A DNA stretch of 5,749 nucleotides from Anaerolineales bacterium (GTDB taxonomy: Bacteria > Chloroflexota > Anaerolineae > Anaerolineales > JABWBV01), in NCBI GenBank assembly GCA_027019845.1, contig JALUWE010000562.1, forward strand, positions 1-5,749, read 5' to 3'. Each line of letters begins with the position of its first letter. Position 1 is the first letter of the stretch. Shown piece after piece: positions 1 through 5,749 of the stretch. The notes below the pieces were generated by a model, which searched no databases, had not been told where the DNA came from, and saw only the letters and a list, made by a program, of their open reading frames with translations. Made by a program: the position numbers and the translations under genes.

Positions 1-822
1 CCCGCTGCTACCGTGGTCGAAGACGCGCCCGCCGGCGCCACGGTGGTCGAAGAGCCGGCAGCCGCGGCCACAGCCCTGGAGGCCGCGCCGCCTCCCCCCC
101 GCGGGGGCACGGGAACGGTTTCCCCGGCAGGCGCCGGCGGCCCTGGGGGGACGGGGGTCAGAGGGATGGGTACCACCGCGCCCGCCTCGAGACCCGCGCA
201 AAAACCAGGCATCCCCCGCAACCTGCTGATCGGCGGCGCGGCGATCATCGTGCTGGCGTTGATCTGCCTGATCGGCGGGGGGATTGCGGCCCGGCAGTTC
301 GTTGGCCGCGGAGGCGAAGAGGGGATTGGCGGCGCACAGACCGAGGTAAGCCAGGCCCCGGCAGGTGGCGGTGCAGCAGAAGTCACCCCCACCGACACAC
401 AAGCCCCAACCGAGCCACCGCCCCCCACCGAAACCCCCCTCCCCCCTACCGCGACCGACGTCCCCACCGAAGCACCTACCCCTACGGTGACGCCCACCCC
501 CACCCCCGAAGGCCCGTGGGTCGAAATCACCAACATCGCGCTGGAGGGCAACTACGTGGTGGATTACCAGGTACACCAATTCCCGGAAGACCAGCCCGGC
601 ATGCACGTTCACGTCTTCTTCGACACTGTGCCGCCCGAACAGGCCGGGGTGCCGGGAGGAGGCCCGTGGAAACTCACGTACGGCCAATATGGCGATCCGC
701 CCTTTACCGGTTACGGCCCCGCCAACCGCGGGAACGCCAACCAGTTGTGCGTGCTGGTTGCCAACGCCAACCACACCGTCATCCCGGAAAGCGGGAACTG
801 CGTAGACTTGCCAGAGGAATGA
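1..822 (+). CDS. Membrane-anchored protein with Pro/Thr-rich linker and unnamed extracytoplasmic domain (5'-truncated)
   Basis: The reading frame is open from base 1 to a TGA at 820-822, giving 273 visible residues. The GTG at 13 lies inside a 10-residue repeat and is not a credible start, so the true start is upstream of the window. In visible numbering: an Ala/Pro/Gly-rich low-complexity region (1-73), one hydrophobic helix starting NLLIGGAAIIVLAL (about 74-96), a Gly-rich spacer, a Pro/Thr-rich linker (about 129-170), and a compact C-terminal domain (about 172-273). That domain has HVHVFFDTVPPEQAG (202-216), a GGGPW motif, FTGYG, and two cysteines (250 and 267) that could form a disulfide. 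Basic residues before the helix suggest an inside N-terminus and an outside C-terminus. Function is unknown. I have an impression of similar domains in other Chloroflexota surface proteins, but no named family. The missing N-terminus could carry a further domain. Confidence 0.85.
   Translation, partial: PAATVVEDAPAGATVVEEPAAAATALEAAPPPPRGGTGTVSPAGAGGPGGTGVRGMGTTAPASRPAQKPGIPRNLLIGGAAIIVLALICLIGGGIAARQFVGRGGEEGIGGAQTEVSQAPAGGGAAEVTPTDTQAPTEPPPPTETPLPPTATDVPTEAPTPTVTPTPTPEGPWVEITNIALEGNYVVDYQVHQFPEDQPGMHVHVFFDTVPPEQAGVPGGGPWKLTYGQYGDPPFTGYGPANRGNANQLCVLVANANHTVIPESGNCVDLPEE
7..66 (+). repeat. Two-copy 30-bp in-frame repeat (ATVVE[DE])
   Basis: Bases 7-36 and 37-66 encode ATVVEDAPAG and ATVVEEPAAA. 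The 15-base cores at 10-24 and 40-54 match at 13 positions, both differences being C/G changes. The array probably continues left of the window. It sits in the low-complexity region before the membrane helix, so it looks like slippage-prone spacer sequence and not a folded domain. Confidence 0.5.
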
Positions 823-840
823 AGCCGTTTTTTCAAAATC

Positions 841-877
841 AAAGCTTCGGAAGTCGAAAAATGGCTTCCGAAGTTTT
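841..877 (+). terminator. Intrinsic terminator after the first gene
   Basis: CTTCGGAAG (845-853) pairs perfectly with CTTCCGAAG (865-873). The stem extends by one G-T wobble and three A-T pairs between AAAG (841-844) and TTTT (874-877), giving about 13 bp around an 11-base loop. The 3' side runs into TTTTATAATT. It starts 18 bases after the TGA at 820-822. On the opposite strand the stem is followed by a T-rich stretch including AAAA/TTTT, so it may act in both directions. Confidence 0.8.
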
Positions 878-882
878 ATAAT
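854..882 (+). promoter_or_regulatory. Possible sigma70-type promoter inside the terminator tail
   Basis: A perfect TATAAT lies at 877-882, just after the terminator stem. Seventeen bases upstream is TCGAAA (854-859), which matches TTGACA at four of six positions. Transcription would begin near 889, the left end of the inverted-repeat element, and would read towards the gene at 1186. The AT-rich tail of a terminator can produce TATAAT by chance, and the -35 box lies in the hairpin loop, so support is weak. Confidence 0.2.
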
Positions 883-888
883 TACAGT

Positions 889-1023
889 ACTTACGCAGTT
901 GAGACCTCACAGGTCTACTACTACACGATGCAGGAAGATTTTACCCAAAGTCGATTGCATCCGGGCGTCTCCATGCGCTTTGAGACCTGTGAGGTCTGGG
1001 TGCGACTTTTCAAGTGCGTAAGT
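889..1023. mobile_element. MITE-like non-coding element with terminal inverted repeats
   Basis: The ends are 14-base inverted repeats with one mismatch: ACTTACGCAGTTGA (889-902) and, read on the other strand from 1023 to 1010, ACTTACGCACTTGA. Inside them is a second inverted pair of 15 bases (902-916 and 983-997). The interior has no meaningful open reading frame. Size (135 bp), terminal repeats and lack of coding fit a miniature inverted-repeat transposable element or a dispersed palindromic repeat. A target-site duplication is not clear: TAAT occurs at 879-882 and 1026-1029, but not symmetrically next to the ends. The parent transposase cannot be named from this window. Confidence 0.6.
902..997. 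repeat. Inner inverted pair, each arm itself a small palindrome
   Basis: AGACCTCACAGGTCT (902-916) and AGACCTGTGAGGTCT (983-997) are exact reverse complements. Each is also a mini-hairpin, AGACCT and AGGTCT around a 3-base loop (CAC or GTG). Both copies are preceded by TTG or TTTG, so TTGAGACCT also occurs as a direct repeat at 899-907 and 980-988. A further 6-bp pair, GATGCA (927-932) and TGCATC (956-961), lies between them. The region could form one long cruciform or two separate hairpins. Confidence 0.75.
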
Positions 1024-1028
1024 CCTAA

Positions 1029-1165
1029 TCATTAATCGAGAATCAATGGATCGAAATTGTAGAGCGAGATGGTATCCCTTCGGTGCAGTTCAGAACAGGC
1101 TGCTCCCCGTCAACGACAAATTTGCGCTACAACACGGCGATCTGCTGAGAATTGAGAAGCCTTAA
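1029..1165 (+). pseudogene. Possible frameshifted gene remnant (C-terminal fragment, perhaps FHA-like)
   Basis: Two overlapping plus-strand frames look protein-like in succession. One, open from 1029 after a TAA at 1026-1028, reads QWIEIVERDGIPSVQFRTG up to about 1100. The other then reads LLPVNDKFALQHGDLLRIEKP and stops at TAA 1163-1165. Restoring one base near 1098-1100 would join them. The joined end, with VND followed by LQHGDLLRI, resembles the last strands of an FHA domain, but this is from memory and the fragment is only about 45 residues. There is no start, and the 5' side is lost at the edge of the inverted-repeat element. The alternative is a 39-residue ORF from ATG 1046, or chance. 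Confidence 0.3.
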
Positions 1166-1185
1166 TCCCAACCTTTCACCCTGCC

Positions 1186-2544
1186 ATGCCTTTGCTGTTT
1201 GTATTTTCGATCATCGCTTTTCTCATCTTCGTCAACGCGCTTTACGTTGCTGCCGAGTTTTCAGCCGTAAGCTCGCGACGCTCGCGTCTTTCTCAGTTGG
1301 CTGACGAGGGCAACTCGCTGGCTGCCGGGATGGTCGCCATCGTAGAAAGCCCAGAAAAACTGGATGTATACGTTGCCACCTGCCAGATTGGCATCACCAT
1401 CTCCAGCTTGATTTTGGGCGAATACGGCCGTGCCCAACTCTCCCCGTACATCGCCCCCTGGCTGGCGCGGTGGTTGGGGGGAGACATCCTGGTCGCGGCC
1501 CAGGTTTTCAGTGCTACCCTGATTTTGCTCTTTTTGACCAGTTTGCAGGTGCTTTTCGGGGAATTGGTGCCGAAAAATATCGGCATTCAATATCCAGAGC
1601 AACTGGCAATGGCAACCCTGCTGCCGTTGCGTTGGTCCATGGCGCTCTTCAAGCCGCTGATCTGGTTGTTCAACGGCAGCGGGCACCTGATCATGCGCCT
1701 GATGGGCCGCAAAGTGGTGGCCGAATATGCCCACATCCATTCTCCGAACGAAATCGTCATGCTCATTGAGGAAAGCGGCCAAGGCGGGCTGATCGAACAA
1801 GAAGAGCGGCGTTTGCTCAAAAACACGCTCGAAATGCGCGATTCCATGGTGCGCCAGGTGATGATCCCGCGTACGCAAATGCTGGCCGCACCCGACAATC
1901 TGACCTGCGACGAACTCTTCACCCTGCTGGCCGACTCGCGTTTCTCCCGCCTGCCGCTGTACCGCGGCACCATAGACAACATCGTCGGGGTGGTGCATCT
2001 GAAAGATTTGCTGTGCATGGAACAGCAACTGCAACTCAGAAATGTGGCCGACATTTTGCGCCCTGTGCCCTTTTTTCCGGAGACCATTCCGGTCAAAACG
2101 GTCTTCTCGCTGTTGCAGCGTAAACATTTGCAGGTTGCCATCGTGCTAGACGAGTTTGGCGGCACCGCGGGAATGGTGACATTGGAGGACCTGATCGAGG
2201 AAATCTTCGGTGAATTACAAGACGAATTCGATGTGGGATACGTGCCCCCATACCGCCTTCTGCCGGGCAACCGTTTGTGGATCCGGGGGGATACCCTGAT
2301 CGAGGAGTTGAACGAACGCCTCGAAGAACTGCGCCTGCCGGACAGAAATGTGGACACCATCGGCGGGCTGATCCTGAACGCCATTGGCCCGCTGCCCGGC
2401 CTGGGTACGGAGATCGAAGGTCAGGAGGTCGAAATCAACGGCTGGAAATTCCGGGTGGAGAAAACGCACGGTCGCGGGGTGACCGCGGTCAGCCTGGCGC
2501 TCACCCCGCAGCAGATCCAAAAACTTCAGGAGGGAGAAGCATGA
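1186..2544 (+). CDS. CNNM/CorC-family membrane protein (DUF21, CBS pair, CorC_HlyC), first paralogue
   Basis: A 452-residue inner-membrane protein of the CNNM/CorC (TlyC 'hemolysin') family, members of which move or regulate Mg2+ and other divalent cations. The DUF21 membrane domain covers about 1-190, with hydrophobic segments near 2-24, 62-78, 102-124 and 142-165 and the family motif GELVPK at 125-130. Two CBS domains follow (about 214-276 and 283-343) with VMIPRTQ (225-231), SRLPLYRG (254-261) and LDEFGGTAGMVTLEDLIEE (321-339). A CorC_HlyC domain (about 356-440) carries VDTIGGLIL. Length is normal for the family. ATG 1186 is the first possible start after an in-frame TGA at 1153-1155, yet no Shine-Dalgarno is visible; the upstream sequence is pyrimidine-rich. 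The stop overlaps the next start. Transport is inferred from the family; the old label 'hemolysin' is probably misleading. Confidence 0.95.
   Translation: MPLLFVFSIIAFLIFVNALYVAAEFSAVSSRRSRLSQLADEGNSLAAGMVAIVESPEKLDVYVATCQIGITISSLILGEYGRAQLSPYIAPWLARWLGGDILVAAQVFSATLILLFLTSLQVLFGELVPKNIGIQYPEQLAMATLLPLRWSMALFKPLIWLFNGSGHLIMRLMGRKVVAEYAHIHSPNEIVMLIEESGQGGLIEQEERRLLKNTLEMRDSMVRQVMIPRTQMLAAPDNLTCDELFTLLADSRFSRLPLYRGTIDNIVGVVHLKDLLCMEQQLQLRNVADILRPVPFFPETIPVKTVFSLLQRKHLQVAIVLDEFGGTAGMVTLEDLIEEIFGELQDEFDVGYVPPYRLLPGNRLWIRGDTLIEELNERLEELRLPDRNVDTIGGLILNAIGPLPGLGTEIEGQEVEINGWKFRVEKTHGRGVTAVSLALTPQQIQKLQEGEA
2528..2536 (+). promoter_or_regulatory. Strong Shine-Dalgarno for the second CNNM gene
   Basis: AGGAGGGAG ends four bases before ATG 2541. 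It fixes that start and excludes in-frame upstream extension into the first CNNM gene. It lies inside the last codons of that gene, a usual arrangement for translational coupling. Confidence 0.85.
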
Positions 2545-3872
2545 GCGAAGTGATCATCCCGCTGGCGATCATCAGTGTTTTCATTCTGCTCAACGGCATC
2601 TTCGTGGCCGCGGAATTCGCCATTGTGGCCGCGCCGCGCACCCGCATCGCCCAACTGGCAGACGAAGGCATGGCCGCGGCCCAGCGCACCTTCAAAATCC
2701 TGCTCGAACCCGCGCTGCAAAACCGTTACATCGCCACCGCCCAGGTCGGTATCACGATTGTCAGCCTGGGGTTGAGTATGTACGGGGAAAAGATCATCGA
2801 AGAATGGCTCATGCTCCTGTTCCATGAGAGCGTGGCCGAGCCGGTCGCCGAGACCATCTCCTTCATCGGCGCGATTGCCTTGCTCACCTACTTGCACGTA
2901 GTCTTTGGCGAGATGATCCCCAAATCGCTGGCCTTGCAGTCGGCAGAGCCAACCGTGCTGGCCCTGGCGCGGCCCATGGCCCTGCTGGAAAAGCTGTTTT
3001 GGCCGTTGGTGGCGGTGCTCAACGGGCTTGGCAACGTGATCGTGCGCTTGCTGGGTGTTCCCCCGCCGGAGGAAGACGCCCGCCTGTTCACCCCCGAAGA
3101 ACTCGAATACATTGTAGAGGAAAGCTCTGAAGGGGGAATGCTCGATCCATCGGACCAGCTTTTCATTGAAAACATCTTCGACCTGCACGAGCGCACGGTC
3201 GAACAGGTGATGACCCCCCGCACCCAGGTGGTCGGTATCGCGGTGAACGCCACCGAGGAGACCATTTTGCGCACGGTTTGCGAGACGCGTAAATCGCGTT
3301 ACCCGATCTACGATGGCGATCTCGACCAGATCGTGGGCATCTTGCACGTCAAAGACCTGGCGCGGCACCGCGCCCACCACGAGCCGGGCACGCTGGACCT
3401 CAAAAGCATCGCCCGCCCTGCGGTTTTCGTGCCCCAATCTTTACACCTGGGGGAGATGCTGATCCGCTTCCGCCGCGAGCACATCCAACTGGGCATCGTG
3501 CTGGACGAGTTCGGCGGCACCGCCGGGATCGTGTCCATGGAAGACCTGGTCGAGGAGGTGGTGGGCGAAATCCAGGACGAGTTCGACCGCGAAATCCAGC
3601 CCATCGAACAGATTTCCGAGAATGTGCTGCGCGTGCGCGGGGACGTGATTTTGGACGAACTCAACCAACTGTATCACCTGGGCCTCGAAAGCGAAGACGC
3701 GCTGACCGTGGGCGGGCTGGTGATGGCCGAACTGGGGCGCATCCCGCTCCCCAAGGACACCATCGAGTGCCACGGCATCACCATCGAGGTCGAGTCGGTC
3801 GAGAGGCTGGCCGTGCAGAGCGTGCTGCTCTACCTGCCCAAGAACGAAGACAGGGACGAAAACACGGAGTGA
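2541..3872 (+). CDS. CNNM/CorC-family membrane protein (DUF21, CBS pair, CorC_HlyC), second paralogue
   Basis: A 443-residue protein with the same architecture as its upstream neighbour but clearly diverged. DUF21 covers about 1-190, with hydrophobic segments near 4-26, 61-83, 104-124 and 134-166, and GEMIPK at 123-128. The CBS pair lies at about 214-273 and 284-340 with VMTPRTQ (223-229), SRYPIYDGD (252-260) and LDEFGGTAGIVSMEDLVEE (321-339). CorC_HlyC covers about 354-430, followed by a short charged tail ending NEDRDENTE. The start is set by the AGGAGGGAG at 2528-2536 and by the ATGA overlap with the upstream stop. In the first helix it has AEFAIVAAP where the first paralogue has AEFSAVSSR, so several serines are missing. 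It probably acts in divalent cation transport or regulation, perhaps as partner of the first protein. Confidence 0.95.
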   Translation: MSEVIIPLAIISVFILLNGIFVAAEFAIVAAPRTRIAQLADEGMAAAQRTFKILLEPALQNRYIATAQVGITIVSLGLSMYGEKIIEEWLMLLFHESVAEPVAETISFIGAIALLTYLHVVFGEMIPKSLALQSAEPTVLALARPMALLEKLFWPLVAVLNGLGNVIVRLLGVPPPEEDARLFTPEELEYIVEESSEGGMLDPSDQLFIENIFDLHERTVEQVMTPRTQVVGIAVNATEETILRTVCETRKSRYPIYDGDLDQIVGILHVKDLARHRAHHEPGTLDLKSIARPAVFVPQSLHLGEMLIRFRREHIQLGIVLDEFGGTAGIVSMEDLVEEVVGEIQDEFDREIQPIEQISENVLRVRGDVILDELNQLYHLGLESEDALTVGGLVMAELGRIPLPKDTIECHGITIEVESVERLAVQSVLLYLPKNEDRDENTE

Positions 3873-4531
3873 ACGGGAAACCAGTGCCCGTGCAACGCAA
3901 GCTCATCCCCGCCGGAGAGCACCGCGCCGAAACCCAGGTGCAGAACTCGCGCTTCATCGCCAGCATTGCACCGGCATTCGATGTGGCCGCGGCCCGCCAG
4001 TTCATCCGGCGGATCAAACGCGAGTTTTCGGACGCGACGCACAACGTCCCGGCCTTCATCATCGGGCACGGCCAGTCGGTGATCGAGCACTGCCACGATG
4101 ATGGCGAGCCGTCCGGCACAGCGGGGAGGCCGGTGCTTGCAGTGCTGCGCGGCAGCGGGCTGGGGGATGTGGTGGCAGTCGTGACGCGCTATTTCGGCGG
4201 CACCAAGCTGGGGAAGGGCGGGCTGGTGCGGGCGTATGGCCAGGCGGCCAAAACCGCGCTGGAGGGCCTCCCCCTGGCCGAGAAAGTAGCCACCCAAACC
4301 TTGCGGGTGGCGGTGCCTTATTCGCTCTTCGAACGCACCCGCAGGCTGATTCACGCCCATCAGGGGCAGGTCTTGGATGAAAACTTTGCCGGGCACGTGA
4401 CCCTGACCGTCCGTTTTACCGAGGCGCAGGCTGCCGCCTTCCAAAAGGCCATTGTGCAGCTTTCCCGAGGGAGCGTGACCGGCGAGGTGATCGCGACCAA
4501 CCCGGAAACGGTTTTTCCCCTACCGGGTTGA
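3869..4531 (+). CDS. yigZ: YigZ/IMPACT (UPF0029) family protein
   Basis: A cytoplasmic protein of 220 residues, close to E. coli YigZ in length. The family signature is very clear: NSRFIASI near 26-33, ATHNVPAF (56-63), then DDGEPSGTAGRPVL (77-90) and VVTRYFGGTKLGKGGLVRAYG (split as VVTRYFGGTK 104-113 and LGKGGLVRAYG 114-124). The C-terminal part (about 145-211) fits the ferredoxin-like DUF1949 domain. Eukaryotic IMPACT acts on GCN1/GCN2 signalling; the bacterial role is not well defined and a nucleic-acid or ribosome link is only proposed. The chosen GTG at 3869 overlaps the upstream TGA (GTGA). In-frame GTGs at 3884 and 3890 are alternatives: GGGA at 3875-3878 sits five bases before 3884, whereas the best motif for 3869 (AGGG at 3852-3855) is 13 bases away. 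Confidence 0.93.
   Translation: MNGKPVPVQRKLIPAGEHRAETQVQNSRFIASIAPAFDVAAARQFIRRIKREFSDATHNVPAFIIGHGQSVIEHCHDDGEPSGTAGRPVLAVLRGSGLGDVVAVVTRYFGGTKLGKGGLVRAYGQAAKTALEGLPLAEKVATQTLRVAVPYSLFERTRRLIHAHQGQVLDENFAGHVTLTVRFTEAQAAAFQKAIVQLSRGSVTGEVIATNPETVFPLPG
4498..4530 (+). other. Inverted repeat across the yigZ stop codon
   Basis: CAACCCGG (4498-4505) and CCGGGTTG (4523-4530) are perfect reverse complements around a 17-base loop; the right arm covers the first two bases of the TGA at 4529-4531. No T-tract follows on either strand, so it is not a standard intrinsic terminator. It could be a weak or Rho-assisted end, an mRNA-stabilising hairpin, or chance. Confidence 0.25.
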
Positions 4532-4658
4532 AGACGGGCAGCAGGGGGCCAGTCACAGGCCACAGATCACATCTCCTGGGTCGAATAGCTGTGCAAGCTG
4601 GCTCTGCCGCCTAATATGGACGGGGGACGGGACACCGGGGCCTTGCTCCGGCAATTCA
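4532..4658. other. Convergent intergenic gap, no supported element
   Basis: This 127-base gap separates two converging genes. I looked for a shared terminator and found only short 4-bp pairings, such as CCGG on both sides of GGCCTTGCT near 4636-4652, with no T-tract. No plausible small gene is visible. Termination here is either Rho-dependent or uses a structure I cannot see by eye. Confidence 0.5.
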
Positions 4659-5749
4659 TCAATCCTTCCATCCGCTCAATCTGATCACCGCCAGGGTGTT
4701 GAGGGTGGCTTTGGGTACGAATGAGGGGATGCTGACGTACTCCTGATCTTTGCTGCCATCCGGGCTGCGCTGGGAAGAGTGGGCATTGCCCCCGGAAGGC
4801 CCCAGCGCGTCCAGGGTGGGGAAATACTTCCATAACTGGTTGCCATCGCTCAGGCCGCCGCGAATTTCACGGGTGAGTTGCGCGCCCATGTCCGCGGCGG
4901 CCTGCTGCCAGAGGCGTAGCAACCGCTCGCTGCCCGGGTTGCGCTCCCACGGATCGGTCACGTGAACCAGCTCGACGTTCACCTTGCAGCCGTAGCCATC
5001 CTGACTGGACACGTCCGAGCGATGGGCGAGGGATTTCACCTTTTCGATTCCGGCGGCAAACACATCGGGATCGAAAGCGCGCATCTCCACCCAGGTTTCG
5101 GCAAAGTGCGGCACCCGGTTGGTGACCGTTCCGCCCTGAATTTTGCCCACGTTGAAGGTGATGTCCTTGTCGTAGTCGGTAAACCCGGCAATGTCCCGGA
5201 TCAGGTACGCCATTTGCACGATGGCGTTTGCCCCCATGGGGTGCGCGCTGCCAGCGTGTGCGGATTTGCCCTCCACCGTAATGCGAAAAATCGCCATGCC
5301 TTTGCGGTTGGCGATCACCTTGAAGGTGTTTTGGCGCACGATGCCGCCCTCGAACACCAGACACGCCAGCACCTCACCGTCCAGGTATCGCCTGCACACC
5401 TGCAGGAAGTCTTTTTCCATCGTCTCTTCGGAGGCGTTCAGCAGCACACGCCAGGCGATCCCCTCGAAAATCCGGGGGGCAAACGTGCGCAGGGCTTCCA
5501 GGATCATCAAGATCATCACCGTGCCCCCTTTGATGTCCACCACGCCGGGGCCGTAGATGCGATCCCCCTCCACGCGCCAGTGAAAATCGTTTTGCTCTTC
5601 GTCTTCGGGGGGGTAGACCGTGTCGAGGTGGGAGATGAAAGCGATCTGGCGTGTCCCCTGCGCGGGTCTGGCCAACGCCAGGTGAACGCCGTAGTCCGGG
5701 CGGGCGGAGGGGACGAATTCGGCCTCGAACTCCAGCGGGGCGAAGGCCT
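4659..5749 (-). CDS. M20-family metallopeptidase/deacylase (N-terminally truncated by the window)
   Basis: A di-zinc hydrolase of the M20 family (carboxypeptidase G2, ArgE, DapE and aminoacylase relatives), probably cleaving an amide bond in a peptide or N-acyl amino acid; the substrate cannot be told. The frame is open to the right edge, so TTG 5675 is an internal Leu codon and not the start; 362 residues are visible, counted from codon 5747-5745. Metal and catalytic residues are all present: H40 and D42 in HLDTV, D71 in GPGVVDIKGG, E107 and E108 in NASEET, E133 in LVFEGG, and H323 in GGNAHSS. The glutamate at the third ligand position favours the DapE/CPG2 type over peptidase T. GKSAHAG (161-167) marks the dimerisation domain. 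It stops at TGA (4661-4659) and converges with yigZ. Confidence 0.92.
   Translation of the reverse strand, partial: AFAPLEFEAEFVPSARPDYGVHLALARPAQGTRQIAFISHLDTVYPPEDEEQNDFHWRVEGDRIYGPGVVDIKGGTVMILMILEALRTFAPRIFEGIAWRVLLNASEETMEKDFLQVCRRYLDGEVLACLVFEGGIVRQNTFKVIANRKGMAIFRITVEGKSAHAGSAHPMGANAIVQMAYLIRDIAGFTDYDKDITFNVGKIQGGTVTNRVPHFAETWVEMRAFDPDVFAAGIEKVKSLAHRSDVSSQDGYGCKVNVELVHVTDPWERNPGSERLLRLWQQAAADMGAQLTREIRGGLSDGNQLWKYFPTLDALGPSGGNAHSSQRSPDGSKDQEYVSIPSFVPKATLNTLAVIRLSGWKD

Noticed and set aside
13..822. GTG at base 13 as the start of the first gene
   Set aside because: The frame stays open to base 1, and base 13 falls inside a repeated ATVVE unit, so the gene almost certainly starts left of the window.
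889..1023. CRISPR array or riboswitch
   Set aside because: There are only two repeat copies, in inverted orientation and themselves palindromic, with terminal inverted repeats; no regular spacers and no known riboswitch motif are visible.
1261..2384. Long minus-strand open frames opposite the first CNNM gene
   Set aside because: They lie fully antisense to a protein with strong family motifs, and their translations are His/Gln/Arg/Ser-rich as expected for antisense frames in GC-rich DNA.
2277..2540. 88-codon upstream extension of the second CNNM gene
   Set aside because: It overlaps the end of the first CNNM gene in another frame, encodes an Arg/Gly/Pro-rich non-protein-like sequence, and the AGGAGGGAG before ATG 2541 fixes the real start.
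2526..3437. 303-residue minus-strand open frame opposite the second CNNM gene
   Set aside because: Same reasoning: it is antisense to a conserved gene, with no recognisable domain and biased composition.
3767..3868. Upstream extension of yigZ
   Set aside because: The extra residues are an Arg/Ala-rich shadow of the CNNM coding sequence; the conserved family region begins well after GTG 3869.
4620..4655. Shared terminator between yigZ and the M20 gene
   Set aside because: Only 4-bp GC pairings are present and no T-tract follows on either strand.
5676..5749. TTG 5675 as start of the M20 peptidase, leaving an upstream gap
   Set aside because: The frame continues to the window edge with family-like sequence (PDYGVHLAL) just before the HLDTV motif.

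Overview
The window reads as chromosomal DNA from a GC-rich bacterium. The best guess is Chloroflexota, class Anaerolineae or a relative. The main reasons are the first protein's architecture (one membrane helix, then a Pro/Thr-rich 'TPTPTP' linker, then a small extracytoplasmic domain), which is common in that group, and the strong GC bias at third codon positions. This assignment is inference; there is no rRNA or marker gene to settle it.

Layout, left to right. (1) Bases 1-822: the 3' part of a plus-strand gene for a membrane-anchored protein of unknown function, cut by the left edge and followed by a convincing intrinsic terminator (841-877). (2) Bases 823-1185: a 363-base gap that is not empty. 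It holds the terminator, a possible promoter inside the terminator tail, a compact non-coding element of about 135 bp with nested inverted repeats (889-1023, MITE-like), and a short stretch that looks like a frameshifted gene remnant (1029-1165). (3) Bases 1186-4531: a three-gene plus-strand operon with 4-base stop/start overlaps. Two consecutive, different CNNM/CorC-type proteins (DUF21, two CBS domains, CorC_HlyC) are followed by a YigZ/IMPACT-family protein. (4) Bases 4532-4658: a short convergent intergenic gap with no convincing terminator. (5) Bases 4659-5749: a minus-strand M20-family metallopeptidase with all metal ligands visible, cut at its N-terminus by the right edge.

How the parts may work together. 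The two CNNM proteins probably act in magnesium/divalent cation transport at the membrane. Their overlapping genes suggest production at matched levels and perhaps a hetero-oligomer. YigZ is co-translated, but a functional link is not established. The M20 enzyme is convergent and probably an independent unit. I see no defence system, CRISPR array, prophage, RNA gene or clearly new multi-gene system. The least explained items are the nested-repeat element, the remnant beside it, and the unnamed C-terminal domain of the first protein.
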